Assembly: GCA_963751355.1 (NCBI GenBank)
Contig: CAVVVS010000002.1
Coordinates: 1-26,710 of the forward strand
Direction: 5' to 3'
DNA from: CAVVVS01 sp963751355
GTDB taxonomy: Bacteria; Bacteroidota; Ignavibacteria; Ignavibacteriales; Ignavibacteriaceae
Length of the DNA: 26,710 nt
The notes under the pieces: model-generated
The model's database searches: none
The model's input: only the letters and a program-made list of their open reading frames with translations
What the model was told of the DNA's origin: nothing
Part shown: in pieces, positions 1-8,655 of the stretch
Layout: the number at the start of each line of letters is the position of its first letter
Position numbering within the stretch: the stretch's first letter is position 1
Program-made: the position numbers and the translations under genes

Positions 1-2
1 GA

Positions 3-140
3 AATTTCTTACACTCCGCTGTCGACAGCACCGATATAAAAAATATCCGAATCATTGGAAGCAACGACTATATTCTTATTCTTTCGCCTGCATTGTCCGG
101 TTCCAAAGAATTACAAGTGAGAGAATTGTACTGTCCCTGA
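3..140 (+). CDS. 3' end of an unknown protein (partial)
   Basis: An open frame runs in from the left edge of the window and stops with TGA at 138-140, giving 45 residues that end in VRELYCP. The composition is protein-like (DSTDIKNIRIIGSNDYILIL), with alternating hydrophobic residues suggesting a beta-rich C-terminus. It shows no type IX sorting signature and no motif I recognise. The start lies outside the window, so the family cannot be named. A chance open frame of this length is possible, so confidence is limited. Confidence 0.4.
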   Translation, partial: NFLHSAVDSTDIKNIRIIGSNDYILILSPALSGSKELQVRELYCP

Positions 141-358
141 ATAGACATGAGATTCATACGCTTTTAATTTGTGTTATAAAGTACTATATGCCGAACGGCT
201 TCTTCCCCCAACCCATAGAATTTTGCCGCTTGGATAGGTTCACCTTTTTTTAATTTGTCAGTTTTTGTTTTAGGATTTGCAATTCTTTTTGCTTGTCTGA
301 ATTTATATTTGTTTTTTGCTGTGGTAATATTATAATTGTAAAGCTTGTGAGAAGACAA

Positions 359-590
359 AAAATATGTAAGTAATTTGTAACAAATTAGCTTTCATCATAA
401 TTTCATAGTTGTATTTATAAACGAATTACTACTCAATGATATATCTTTATTTTTCTGCTATATAATTAATTTCATCAATTATATAGGGTTCTGAAACTAT
501 ATAATCGTTCACTGAATAATAATTGATATGCTGATTGCTCATCAGGCCAATTTTTTCTTAAAATTATTTTTAATGAAGCCCTCTGTTTTA
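359..590. other. AT-rich gene-free spacer
   Basis: No gene is supported between the partial gene at the left edge and the surface-protein gene, apart from the repeat at 591-696. The spacer holds one perfect inverted repeat (458-486, listed separately). It also holds a sequence at about 440-461 that on the minus strand (TATAGCAGAAAAAT) resembles the 19-bp motif found three times elsewhere in the window. Confidence 0.5.
458..486. repeat. AT-rich perfect inverted repeat
   Basis: CTATATAATT at 458-467 is matched by AATTATATAG at 477-486 around a 9-base loop. It could fold as a weak hairpin at the end of a transcript coming off the surface-protein gene, or serve as a protein-binding palindrome. 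There is no GC-rich stem or long T tract, so it is not a convincing intrinsic terminator. Confidence 0.4.
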
Positions 591-696
591 GGGAAAAAGT
601 TGAGACTCACTTTTTCAATTAAATTTAATTTGAAAAATTATAGATTAATTCAAACTTGCCTAAATAAAGAGTACTTCCATTAAGTGAATCTCAACT
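591..696. repeat. MITE-like repeat, copy 1 (left flank)
   Basis: This ~100 bp sequence recurs at 5478-5579 in the same orientation with only about two differences over the shared ~99 bp. The copy has terminal inverted repeats: AGTTGAGACTCACTT (598-612) against AAGTGAATCTCAACT (682-696), 14 of 15 matching. An AT-rich palindromic stretch lies inside (about 611-637, TTTTTCAA...TTGAAAAA). It encodes no protein. Short length, matched ends and near-identical copies suggest a non-autonomous mobile element or dispersed hairpin repeat. It ends only about 20 bp from the stop codon of the surface-protein gene. Confidence 0.75.
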
Positions 697-716
697 GAAA
701 ACTGTTAAGCTAAAAA

Positions 717-3700
717 CTACTTTATAAGTATCATTTTCTTAAACGCCGTGAATTTATTTCCCGCTCTTAATACATAAAAATAAATGCCGCTGGCTAAATC
801 TTCTGCATTAAAATTAATTGTATGATAACCGGCGGGTTGTTTGTTATTCACTAATGTTCTAACTTTTTGGCCTAATGAATTATAAATATCTAACGTTACA
901 TGCAAAGCTTCAGGTAAACTATATTTTATTGTTGTTGTCGGATTAAAAGGATTAGGATAATTTTGATAAAGCAGATATTTATCGGGAGCTTTAATCGTAA
1001 TATTTACTACTTTGCTGTATTTAAAACTTCCGCTATTGTCAATCATTTTTAACCGGTAAGAATATGAAGAAGGAGTTAAGTTTTTATCGATAAAAAAATA
1101 ACCCTTCGAAGAGTTACTATTCCCCGCACCCTTTACGAATCCGATTTTTGTCCATACTTTGCTCCCCGTGTTTTGCGCTTTGCCACCTGCATTAACCGTA
1201 GCACTAAGCGAACGGCGCTCAACCTGGAAGCCGTAGTTGTTAACTTCGGTTGCTGTTTTCCATTTTAACTTTACCTTATTATTCAATACTAAGGCATTAA
1301 ATGATTTCAACTCTACCGGGAGAGGCGAAGCGGTGATTTCATCTGCACCCATGTAAGGATATGTACTACTTCTTGTGTCGCCGTCTATGTCGGTTGTGAT
1401 TGCTGATAATGGTGTTCCGGAAATAGTACTGTTACCAACGGAACTGCCGGACAAATGTAAATCTGTTAATGAAGTAAATGTTACGTTTTTAGAAGTCGAA
1501 TGAGATTCCGTTCCGCTGGCTGTTTTATATGAAGAAATATTTTGATAGTTACTGCCGTTAAAATAAACCAGATTGCTGCCGCCGCTGTAATAATCGTTAT
1601 AATCAGTAGTACTGAACGATGAATTGTTTATAAAAAATGCAGCTAAACCGTTTTCGTTATTTATAAAAAGATTATCCTCAAGAAAGTTATTGGTATTAGA
1701 ACTGGACGATGTAAAACAATCGCTGTTAGTATTGGAACCGGAAGGGCTCTCATTTATTGATACGGAGTTGTAATATATTTGCTGATAACTCGAGCTTGTC
1801 AAATAAATTCCTTTATCGGTGCTTTGAATAAAATTATTAGCGGTTAATCCTTTCGCCGAACTAGTCCCGGTACAGAAGTCGATAATAATTCCCCTGTCGG
1901 AAATGCCGCTGATCTTATTTTTTTCCACATTCAGGCTGTTATCACATGAGCCCAGATCGATGCCGATATTACTGTTTGAGATGTTATTTGACTTAACTAT
2001 TGGCGATCCGTAGTCAAATACATATACCGCCTGATCATAAACATTGTTAAAGGTATTATTTTCTATATCCATTGCAGTTGCATACGTAGCACTGCCGGAT
2101 TGAATATCAATTCCCTCGCTTCCGTTTGAAAAAGTATTATTTTGAAAAGTAAGAGAATTACATGTTGATCCGGAAGAATATATCAATGCAAAATTGGATG
2201 AACTTTGTGTTGTGGAAACTCCGTTAAAAATATCGCCTATAAAATTTAAGTTACTTGCGCCGCTGTTTATTAAAACGCAAGTAGCATAGTTTGTACCGTG
2301 AGCAGAAATAGTAACATTCTTAAAAGTAATGTAACTTGCCCTGTTTAAATTTATTACATAGTTAGATGAATATGAAGATGCCGTATAATCAATTGCCACA
2401 TCCGAAGCACTGCCGGAGCTGGATTCAAAGATTATATTATTCGAAGAACTGCTGCCGGAAATACTGGACGGAAAATTTAATTGCTCTGAATAAGTCCCGT
2501 TGTCAATTTTAAAATCTACCACACCGCTAATCCCTCTTAACCTTAAATCGTTTATAGCAGCACTTATGGATGTATAAGTTTTGCCTGCGCCGATACTATA
2601 AGTTCCAGCCATTGCGCCTGAGGAAGCTGTTGTTGTAAACTCATCCGCTCCTATACTTGGAGTAGAATTATCTCTCAACTCACCGTCAATGTCATCAGAT
2701 ACAACCGTATTTATCGAAGGCGTTCCTCCCGTGGAAACAGCAGCTGTGCTTGCATGCAAATCTGTGAATGAAGTAAAGCCCGGATCAACAGAGATTGAAT
2801 TTGAATCCTTCGATGATGCAGTTTGATAAGCGGATAATGATGTATAATCCGTACCGTTATACTTAACTATATTTGTTCCGGTTGTGTAAAAATCGTTATA
2901 ATCCGAGGTTGTAACGGCACCGGAAGGTTCTACTAATACTTCGTCATCTCCTTTAAAAATATTATTTACCAATTTTATATTTGTTCCGCTATCTATGTAA
3001 AGAGTTTTATCAGCACCATTATTATAAAATGCCAGTGAATTAAAACTGTTGTAATAAAAATTAATATTCTTTGGTTCACCGGAACTTCCACTTAGATAAA
3101 CTTCATAATAATTTGTTTTTGAAGCGATAAAATTATTGGCAACGAGTGCAGGTGAAGTTGATGAAAAAGTTCCGCCTTGTATATCTATCCCTGCTGTACC
3201 GCAAGACGTTATCTTATTTTTTATAATTTTGAGGGTACCGCTACTGCCTGAAAAAATTAGATCTAACCCATAACCGGAATTTGAAATTTCATTTTTATAG
3301 ATATATGGAGAATCATAAGACTTCAGATACACTGCATTATTCGGAAACTTTGAAAATGTGCAATTTGAGATTTGAATATTTTTTGACTGATTGGAACCAT
3401 TTCCCTGCAAATAAATTCCGTTATTCCCGCCGTTAAATTGACAGCCGTCAAAGATGAGGTTTTCAGTGTACACTCCGCTGGTGGAATTTACATCAGGATT
3501 ATATGCGGAAAGATTCGGCTGGTAAAAATTATCGTTTATAAAATTATCATCGTTGGCATTGGTGCCTATACTTACTATTACCGAATGAGTATAATCATCG
3601 GGTGTTAATCGTAAATCCTTAAATGTTACATATTTTACGTTTGCAAGCTGCAGAACATAATTATTTGCACTTGTTCCTGAATAGTGGATATCTACTTTTG

Positions 3701-5306
3701 AACTGTCCAATGATTGAGATTCTATAATCAAAGGATTTGATTGATTTAATCCCGGTATATAATCGAAGGAAATCTGCTCATTATAGCTGCCGTCTAAAAA
3801 TTGAAATGTTAATCCACGGGAAACACCCCGTTCTTCCATCTGAAGAATTGCATCCGTTAAAGTAGTAAAATCTGCCCCCGAGCTTCCGATTGTATAAACC
3901 GGTCCGCCCATAGCTGTATAAGGAGAATAGTTGGGTGTATATTCAATTGCTCCCATATCCGGGTTGGTTGTGCTTCTCGCTGCACCGTTAAAATCTTTTA
4001 ATAAGTCTCCTGCAACTACTAAATTATCTCCTTTATTATTTATCCAGCCGGAGTTGGGAGTAAGATCGGCAGTTGATGCATAAAAAGGTTTTGCCTCAAG
4101 TGAATGCTGCTCCTGTGAACTTACTGCGCCCTGGAAAGAAGAGAGATCACCGTAGCCTGTACCATTCCACGAAATTAAAGTTGAACCGTTGGCATAATAA
4201 TCGTTATAATCCGAGAGCGTAACATTTGTGGAAGAGTTTGTATAAAAACATTTGCCTGTTGCTCTGTTGGCAGCAATATTGTTTTCAATATTAATGTTTG
4301 AACCTCCGACTAATGCAATATTTATCGATCCCGGTCTATTGTATGTATTAAATTCAATGTCGGTGCTGTTGAAATATATCTTTTGATAAGATGAATTAGA
4401 AAGATAAATTAATTTTGTATCGGCAAGACTTGCATCAGATTCCAATATATTATTTGCAATTAAACCGTAATTGGAAGATGTACCTGTACAATTTTCCAAA
4501 TCGATACCGTAAGTACACGTCAAATTTGTAGATTTATTATCAATAATTTTAAGATTATTGGAACAATATCTTAACTGTAAGACGTATGATGATATGCTGT
4601 CGAATACATTTGATTCTATAATAGGGGCATCAAATGATACCGAAGCGCTGCCTTTATTAAGTTGTATCGCAGTGCCCTGGTTTGAAAATGTGTTATTAAT
4701 AATTTGAAGACCGGGAGTATTGTTTGCAATAAGATATACACCAACATACGCATCATTAAAAGTGTTCCCGTCAAATACTATATCGCCGGATGAGGACGAA
4801 ATAGTTGGGCTGGTAACCATTAAATCATGATAATTTGATGGATTGTCGCCGTTAAATATATTACCAATAAATTTTACATTATTGAGAGTTCCACCGATGG
4901 AAAGCACCGTATATGTATTGGATGTGTATTGAAACGTAAGATTTTTGAAAGAAACATTAGCGGTATTCTCAACTGTCAGCACATACCTGGGGCTTGTGCT
5001 TCCGGTTGAAAACTGCAGCGTATCATCAGCAGCATTGCCGGTTGATGATTGAAATACAACGGTATCTGCTGTGGTGGAACCTGTAATGCTGAAATTAAGT
5101 ACTAGCTGCTCATCGTATGTACCGGGTAAAATATTAAAAGTTACCGGTCCTGAGACGCCGTTGTTTTTAAGCGCTGTAATGGCATCGCTTATTGTTGTGT
5201 AAGCGCCTCCGCTACCTATGGTATATGAACCCGATAATGCTTGAGCCTGCAAATATATAGGGAAAAATAAAATTGAAATTAACAAACAAAAAGTAACTCT
5301 TCTCAT
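717..5306 (-). CDS. Giant secreted beta-helix surface protein with type IX sorting domain
   Basis: A 1529-residue exported protein. A signal peptide (about 1-23, MRRVTFCLLISILFFPIYLQ) is followed by three homologous modules of about 430 residues, starting near residues 25, 467 and 898. Each opens with a variant of GSYTIGSGGAYTTISDAI...GPVTFNILPGTYDEQL and closes with a (D/Y)(M/I)GA(I/D)E motif. Between these lie many short N-rich rungs (ENNTFNN, FDGNTFND) typical of right-handed parallel beta-helices. A fibronectin-III-like segment (about 1326-1440, LPVELKSFNA...) precedes the C-terminal type IX sorting domain (about 1444-1529, NYPNPFNPTTTIKYSLP ... LASGIYFYVLRAG). By family knowledge it would be exported through Sec, carried across the outer membrane by the type IX system and released or anchored. 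The ligand is unknown; pectate-lyase-like folds often bind or cut polysaccharide, but no catalytic site was identified. The ATG start has GAGGAAA just upstream. Repeats flank both ends, and a 19-bp motif lies about 150 bp upstream. Confidence 0.92.
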   Translation of the reverse strand: MRRVTFCLLISILFFPIYLQAQALSGSYTIGSGGAYTTISDAITALKNNGVSGPVTFNILPGTYDEQLVLNFSITGSTTADTVVFQSSTGNAADDTLQFSTGSTSPRYVLTVENTANVSFKNLTFQYTSNTYTVLSIGGTLNNVKFIGNIFNGDNPSNYHDLMVTSPTISSSSGDIVFDGNTFNDAYVGVYLIANNTPGLQIINNTFSNQGTAIQLNKGSASVSFDAPIIESNVFDSISSYVLQLRYCSNNLKIIDNKSTNLTCTYGIDLENCTGTSSNYGLIANNILESDASLADTKLIYLSNSSYQKIYFNSTDIEFNTYNRPGSINIALVGGSNINIENNIAANRATGKCFYTNSSTNVTLSDYNDYYANGSTLISWNGTGYGDLSSFQGAVSSQEQHSLEAKPFYASTADLTPNSGWINNKGDNLVVAGDLLKDFNGAARSTTNPDMGAIEYTPNYSPYTAMGGPVYTIGSSGADFTTLTDAILQMEERGVSRGLTFQFLDGSYNEQISFDYIPGLNQSNPLIIESQSLDSSKVDIHYSGTSANNYVLQLANVKYVTFKDLRLTPDDYTHSVIVSIGTNANDDNFINDNFYQPNLSAYNPDVNSTSGVYTENLIFDGCQFNGGNNGIYLQGNGSNQSKNIQISNCTFSKFPNNAVYLKSYDSPYIYKNEISNSGYGLDLIFSGSSGTLKIIKNKITSCGTAGIDIQGGTFSSTSPALVANNFIASKTNYYEVYLSGSSGEPKNINFYYNSFNSLAFYNNGADKTLYIDSGTNIKLVNNIFKGDDEVLVEPSGAVTTSDYNDFYTTGTNIVKYNGTDYTSLSAYQTASSKDSNSISVDPGFTSFTDLHASTAAVSTGGTPSINTVVSDDIDGELRDNSTPSIGADEFTTTASSGAMAGTYSIGAGKTYTSISAAINDLRLRGISGVVDFKIDNGTYSEQLNFPSSISGSSSSNNIIFESSSGSASDVAIDYTASSYSSNYVINLNRASYITFKNVTISAHGTNYATCVLINSGASNLNFIGDIFNGVSTTQSSSNFALIYSSGSTCNSLTFQNNTFSNGSEGIDIQSGSATYATAMDIENNTFNNVYDQAVYVFDYGSPIVKSNNISNSNIGIDLGSCDNSLNVEKNKISGISDRGIIIDFCTGTSSAKGLTANNFIQSTDKGIYLTSSSYQQIYYNSVSINESPSGSNTNSDCFTSSSSNTNNFLEDNLFINNENGLAAFFINNSSFSTTDYNDYYSGGSNLVYFNGSNYQNISSYKTASGTESHSTSKNVTFTSLTDLHLSGSSVGNSTISGTPLSAITTDIDGDTRSSTYPYMGADEITASPLPVELKSFNALVLNNKVKLKWKTATEVNNYGFQVERRSLSATVNAGGKAQNTGSKVWTKIGFVKGAGNSNSSKGYFFIDKNLTPSSYSYRLKMIDNSGSFKYSKVVNITIKAPDKYLLYQNYPNPFNPTTTIKYSLPEALHVTLDIYNSLGQKVRTLVNNKQPAGYHTINFNAEDLASGIYFYVLRAGNKFTAFKKMILIK

Positions 5307-5455
5307 GGGATTTCCTCATTATAAATTACAATTAGTAAAAGTGATTAAATTCTCTATTTTCTTTTCAAGAGAATGATAATTATCCTGTGCTGCTTGGAAA
5401 TATCAGTTTGGTTTTATCCGCTTATAGAAAGGTAAGAAATAATAGATAAGTGCGC

Positions 5456-5474
5456 ATCGCATATTTATGCTATA
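5456..5474. promoter_or_regulatory. Candidate regulator site, copy 1
   Basis: The + strand reads ATCGCATATTTATGCTATA, matching the consensus ATCGnATATTTnTGCTATA also seen at 10450-10468 and 12101-12119. This copy contains an imperfect palindrome, GCATA-TT-TATGC. It lies about 150 bp upstream of the surface-protein start on the minus strand and immediately beside the second MITE-like repeat. A regulatory role is inferred from recurrence and position only. Confidence 0.4.
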
Positions 5475-5477
5475 AGG

Positions 5478-5579
5478 GGGAAAAGTTGAGACTTACTTTT
5501 TCAATTAAATTTAATTTGAAAAATTATAGATTGATTCAAACTTGCCTAAATAAAGAGTACTTCCATTAAGTGAATCTCG
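5478..5579. repeat. MITE-like repeat, copy 2 (right flank)
   Basis: Second copy of the ~100 bp element found at 591-696, in the same orientation. The two copies differ at about two positions inside the shared block (GACTCAC/GACTTAC and GATTAATT/GATTGATT). The left terminal repeat is present (AGTTGAGACTTACTT, 5484-5498), but the right end diverges after AAGTGAATCTC. The two copies therefore bracket the surface-protein gene as a composite-like unit, and the right edge abuts the decayed SDR gene. Confidence 0.75.
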
Positions 5580-5609
5580 ATCAGCAAAATTTTAAATCAA
5601 CTCATGTAT

Positions 5610-6201
5610 CGCGCTTTTAAACTAAGGTCTATTATGAGTGGTCATATAACTTGGGGTAGATGTTTCCTATGTGCTTTCGTACTAGACAAATTCGCTTGCA
5701 AGTGAAATAGAAAGCATGTTAAGATAGAGCTTTTGCAGCACTGTGAGCAATAAATTCCACGCTGTTTTTTTTGATAATCCGCTTCAAATGCTAATTATAT
5801 AACCGTTATGTTTTTCTTCATCCAGTGGAGAACAATTTCGCAAGGATTGTAAAAAGATTTAACTTCACCTATTTTTTTTGCTCAATATTTTACATTCTTG
5901 CTTGAGAAAAAAGCATGCTTAAAGTGAATACTTGCATTTATCACGAGTGTGTTTATATATCCGGGCTTTTTTACGTTTTCTTTCATCGATTTGAATTGTT
6001 CATAATTGGGAATATTTTCTTTTACATCATTAGCATTTCATCTTTTTGAATTTATTTCTTCAACACAATTTTTAGCAGAATCTTTACTATTATTATAATT
6101 TACTACATTTGTCACGCCCTGCTCAGCAAATAATTTTACGATTGCGATGCAAGTACCAAGGTTATTTCACGTATTGATGCTATTCTAATTTCGAGTAACA
6201 T
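5610..6201 (-). pseudogene. Decayed short-chain dehydrogenase/reductase (FabG-like) gene
   Basis: No intact frame exists, but reading the minus strand across frames gives an SDR in order. A degraded nucleotide-binding start (LLEIRIASIREI, from ATG 6199-6201) is followed in one frame from 6157 by GTCIAIVKLFAEQG, VVNYNNSKDSAKNCVEEINS, a stop at 6038-6040, then KSMKENVKKPGYINTLVINA (the usual ...NILVNNAG), a stop at 5882-5884, and IVLHWMKKN, with a third stop at 5795-5797. After a frame change comes FIAHSAAKALS (about 5721-5754), the YxxxK catalytic segment with Tyr replaced by His. Another frame gives SLASEF and PSYMTTHNRP. At least three stops and two or more frameshifts are visible, and the C-terminal ~50 residues of a normal ~250-residue SDR are missing. 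Intact relatives are NAD(P)H-dependent reductases; this copy cannot be functional. Confidence 0.78.
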
Positions 6202-6207
6202 TTCTTA

Positions 6208-6245
6208 TATCGCCAATATTTAGAATAAATGACTTATTAGCGATA
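6208..6245. repeat. Inverted repeat upstream of the SDR pseudogene
   Basis: TATCGCCAATA (6208-6218) pairs with TATTAGCGATA (6235-6245), 10 of 11 positions, with a 16-base loop. It sits directly upstream of the pseudogene's former ATG, so it may be a relic operator. No binding protein can be assigned. Confidence 0.35.
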
Positions 6246-6386
6246 ATAACTTTTGATTGATATAAAAAAACATTAATTGTTAAATTTATTTTTATTTTGA
6301 ATAAATTTACTTCCCTCAAAAAGACTTTACCTTTATTCAAAGCTATTATATTTTTAATAGTGAAAATTAAATAAAAGTTTTTATCA

Positions 6387-6433
6387 TTAGATTTTCTGCA
6401 AAATAGTTTATTTGTCATTTCGAAGGAATCATC
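6387..6433. repeat. 47-bp dispersed repeat, copy 1
   Basis: This stretch matches 10068-10114 at 46 of 47 positions (one T/A difference), in the same orientation. It contains GTCATTTCGAAGGAATC, similar in style to intergenic GTCATTTCG...GGAATC repeats seen in Bacteroidota-related genomes. In this copy the sequence continues to about 6483 and ends in CTCCCTCCGGATGAAATAAC, roughly the reverse of the GTCATTTCGAAGGA start, so a longer imperfect palindromic element of about 70 bp is likely. It lies just upstream of the metallophosphoesterase gene. Confidence 0.65.
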
Positions 6434-6539
6434 GACTAAGGAATCTTTTAGAATTTTGAGACTTCTCCCTCCGGATGAAATAACACTATAGGGAAATATT
6501 TATTTTGTAGAGACTCAATTATTGAAATGAGTTATAAAA

Positions 6540-7697
6540 ATGAAATCTAAAAATAGTTTTCCAATATTTTTTTTGTTAATACTTTTCTTATTTATATCAA
6601 CAAATCTATCAGCACAAGATTTTAAATTTGCAGCAATGTCAGATAGCAGAGGCGCCGATAATGGAGTTAATGATTCTGTATTATCTGCATTAGTTCATCA
6701 TCTAACCACCGAACAAAAAGGTGTCAAATTTGTAGTTTTCCCGGGCGATATGGTAAGCGGAAGCAGAAATTCTCCCGAAGCAACTTTAAAACAGCTTGAG
6801 CATTGGAAAGAAGTTATGTCGCCGATCTACAATGATAAAAATATGGTTTGGCCTAAAATTTGGCTTTCCGTCGGTAATCACGAAGTACAAAATTCAGCCG
6901 ATGAGAAAATTTTCAACAATGAATTTCAAGACGTTTTTATGAACGGTCCGGCTGATGAAAAAGGCTTGACATATTCATTCGATTACCAAAGAGCTCATTT
7001 TGTCTTTTTAACAACCGATAGATGGCATTACAGCGAAGCAGATGAAAACTCCGAAAACGGCAGTAGAGACTGGCATTATGTAAAGCATCTTAATTGGTTA
7101 AAAAATGATTTAGAGGCTGCACGACAAAGAGGCGTCAAATATATTTTTGTAATGAGCCATGAAACTGCATTTCCAATCGGTGGACATATACGTGACGGAC
7201 TCCCAAATCTCGGAAGAGATTTAACTCTGCCACTCGATTCAACAAGACAATGGTACATTAATCAGAGAGACAAGTTCTGGAAAATTTTAAAAGAGAATGA
7301 CGTTTCCGCTTATATCTGCGGACACGAACATCTGTATGGTAGAGAATCCATTGACAGTGTATACCAAATTACTGCCGGCAGCTGCGGGGCTCCGTTATAT
7401 CATTTTAATTCAACTTACGGCGACAATCCGATAAAAAAATTAAGCGGACAGGAATTAACTTACAACGAAGCACTGCCCTATTATAAAATATTACATTATA
7501 ATTACGGTCCCGGCGGAAATGCGCAGGCATCTAAAGATTTTGTAGGAAGAAGAGCTTTTGTATATGTTTTGTTTCATGTAAAAAATAATGAAGTGGAAGT
7601 TAAAACTTACGGAGCATTCCCCCGTAAGGGGACTAATAATAAACTCGGGGATAAAGTAAAACTACTGGATAGTTTTACTTTACAGAAGAAATTATAA
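6540..7697 (+). CDS. Secreted calcineurin-like metallophosphoesterase
   Basis: A 385-residue exported hydrolase with a signal peptide (about 1-26, ending STNLSAQ). The metallophosphoesterase motifs are in order: SDSRG (34-38, metal site I as DxR rather than the usual DxH), PGDMV (68-72), VGNHE (111-115), MSHE (205-208) and CGHEH (260-264). By family knowledge this fold binds two metals and cleaves phosphomonoester or phosphodiester bonds; the layout resembles purple-acid-phosphatase-like periplasmic enzymes. The substrate cannot be told from the sequence. There is no type IX sorting tail, so a periplasmic location is most likely. The gene stands alone, facing away from the SDR pseudogene, with a dispersed repeat within 60 bp upstream. 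The ATG start is set by the signal peptide; no strong ribosome binding site is visible. Confidence 0.88.
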   Translation: MKSKNSFPIFFLLILFLFISTNLSAQDFKFAAMSDSRGADNGVNDSVLSALVHHLTTEQKGVKFVVFPGDMVSGSRNSPEATLKQLEHWKEVMSPIYNDKNMVWPKIWLSVGNHEVQNSADEKIFNNEFQDVFMNGPADEKGLTYSFDYQRAHFVFLTTDRWHYSEADENSENGSRDWHYVKHLNWLKNDLEAARQRGVKYIFVMSHETAFPIGGHIRDGLPNLGRDLTLPLDSTRQWYINQRDKFWKILKENDVSAYICGHEHLYGRESIDSVYQITAGSCGAPLYHFNSTYGDNPIKKLSGQELTYNEALPYYKILHYNYGPGGNAQASKDFVGRRAFVYVLFHVKNNEVEVKTYGAFPRKGTNNKLGDKVKLLDSFTLQKKL

Positions 7698-7972
7698 AAT
7701 TAATTTTTAGTCAAGTTTCACTTTTTAAATTCAAGTTATTCAGAAGAAATTAGTAAACAATTGAAATTGAGTTAATTGGGTTTCCCCAGAAAGTCAGAAA
7801 TGAAAGAAATGCAATTCAGCAAAATTGATTAATGATAAATTTGGTAATTCAAAATGAAATAATAAAATTTATTAAACTTAGATTTTATTTATTTGCTCAT
7901 TCTGTAATGCTTCAAGGGAAAAGTTACATTTAATAAAATAATCGTTCTTGATTAGTTATGTTCCGTGAAAGG

Positions 7973-8425
7973 TCATTCAATTTGCATTTGATCACCTACC
8001 GGTCGAAGGACTTTATTATGTACACCATAAATTAAAGTTTGGCTTTGTTTCTCTTTTATTTCTCCGGTAATATTTCCTGATAATCTTACTATTTTAATTT
8101 GATGTCGATTTATCCAACCAATTTTACCATCCGGGAATTGATCTTCAAATATTAGTTGCGCTTTGTTTATATCATATACAAAAAAGGCTATCCGATGTTG
8201 AGGCATTGCAGGAGATGATTTAAATATTTCCTGACAAATTACGTATGAGCTATCATCATTGAACAACAATTTATAGTTTGAATTGTATTTTTCTTGAGCA
8301 ATAGTTTTATAAGTCGGTATAGTGCCCTTTTTATTTCCCAGTTGGGCTGTACCGCTACAAGAATACAATAAAACAATTGTAAAGAAAATTATAATTCCTT
8401 TTATATTTTTAATAAGAATCAACAA
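7973..8425 (-). CDS. Small lipoprotein of unknown function
   Basis: A 150-residue protein beginning with a hydrophobic segment and a lipobox, LLYSC, with the acylated cysteine at residue 23. The mature part (SGTAQLGNKKG... to ...PVGDQMQIE) is soluble and rich in short beta-strand-like segments (YVICQEIF, HRIAFFVYDI). No family was recognised. No ATG lies between the upstream in-frame stop and the signal segment; the first usable start is TTG at 8423-8425 (a second TTG follows directly), and no ribosome binding site is evident. The missing ATG leaves some doubt, but the clear lipobox and full-length frame support a real gene. It is convergent with the metallophosphoesterase. Confidence 0.65.
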   Translation of the reverse strand: MLILIKNIKGIIIFFTIVLLYSCSGTAQLGNKKGTIPTYKTIAQEKYNSNYKLLFNDDSSYVICQEIFKSSPAMPQHRIAFFVYDINKAQLIFEDQFPDGKIGWINRHQIKIVRLSGNITGEIKEKQSQTLIYGVHNKVLRPVGDQMQIE

Positions 8426-8655
8426 ATTATTGCAATTTAAGATATATGAAAAAAGTTACCTTACTTTTTAATGCTTTATTAAGCTTAAAATTTAGTTAAA
8501 CGGTAACAAAGTGATTTGATTACAAATAATTAATATCCCCTAATTATTTTTTGAAGGTATTAACTATCTGAACAAAAGTCAATTTATATACATATTTGCA
8601 TTAAAATTATTTTTTTATGAGAATTTTTTGAAGTAAGATCACTTTAATAATATGA

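Noticed and set aside
164..358. Minus-strand 64-residue frame ending in AKFYGLGEEAVRHIVLYNTN
   Set aside because: It starts with TTG, has no ribosome binding site, is Lys/Asn-rich as expected from AT-rich DNA and matches no family I know. A real small gene or remnant cannot be excluded.
6185..6418. Minus-strand 77-residue frame beginning MTNKLFCRKSND
   Set aside because: Its start lies inside the 47-bp dispersed repeat (the other copy reads MTNKLFCR as well), the rest is low-complexity Ile/Lys/Asn, and it overlaps the former start of the SDR pseudogene.
8451..8515. GTTACC ... GGTAAC short inverted repeat between the lipoprotein and dehydrogenase genes
   Set aside because: Six-base arms around a loop of about 40 bases are expected by chance in this composition.
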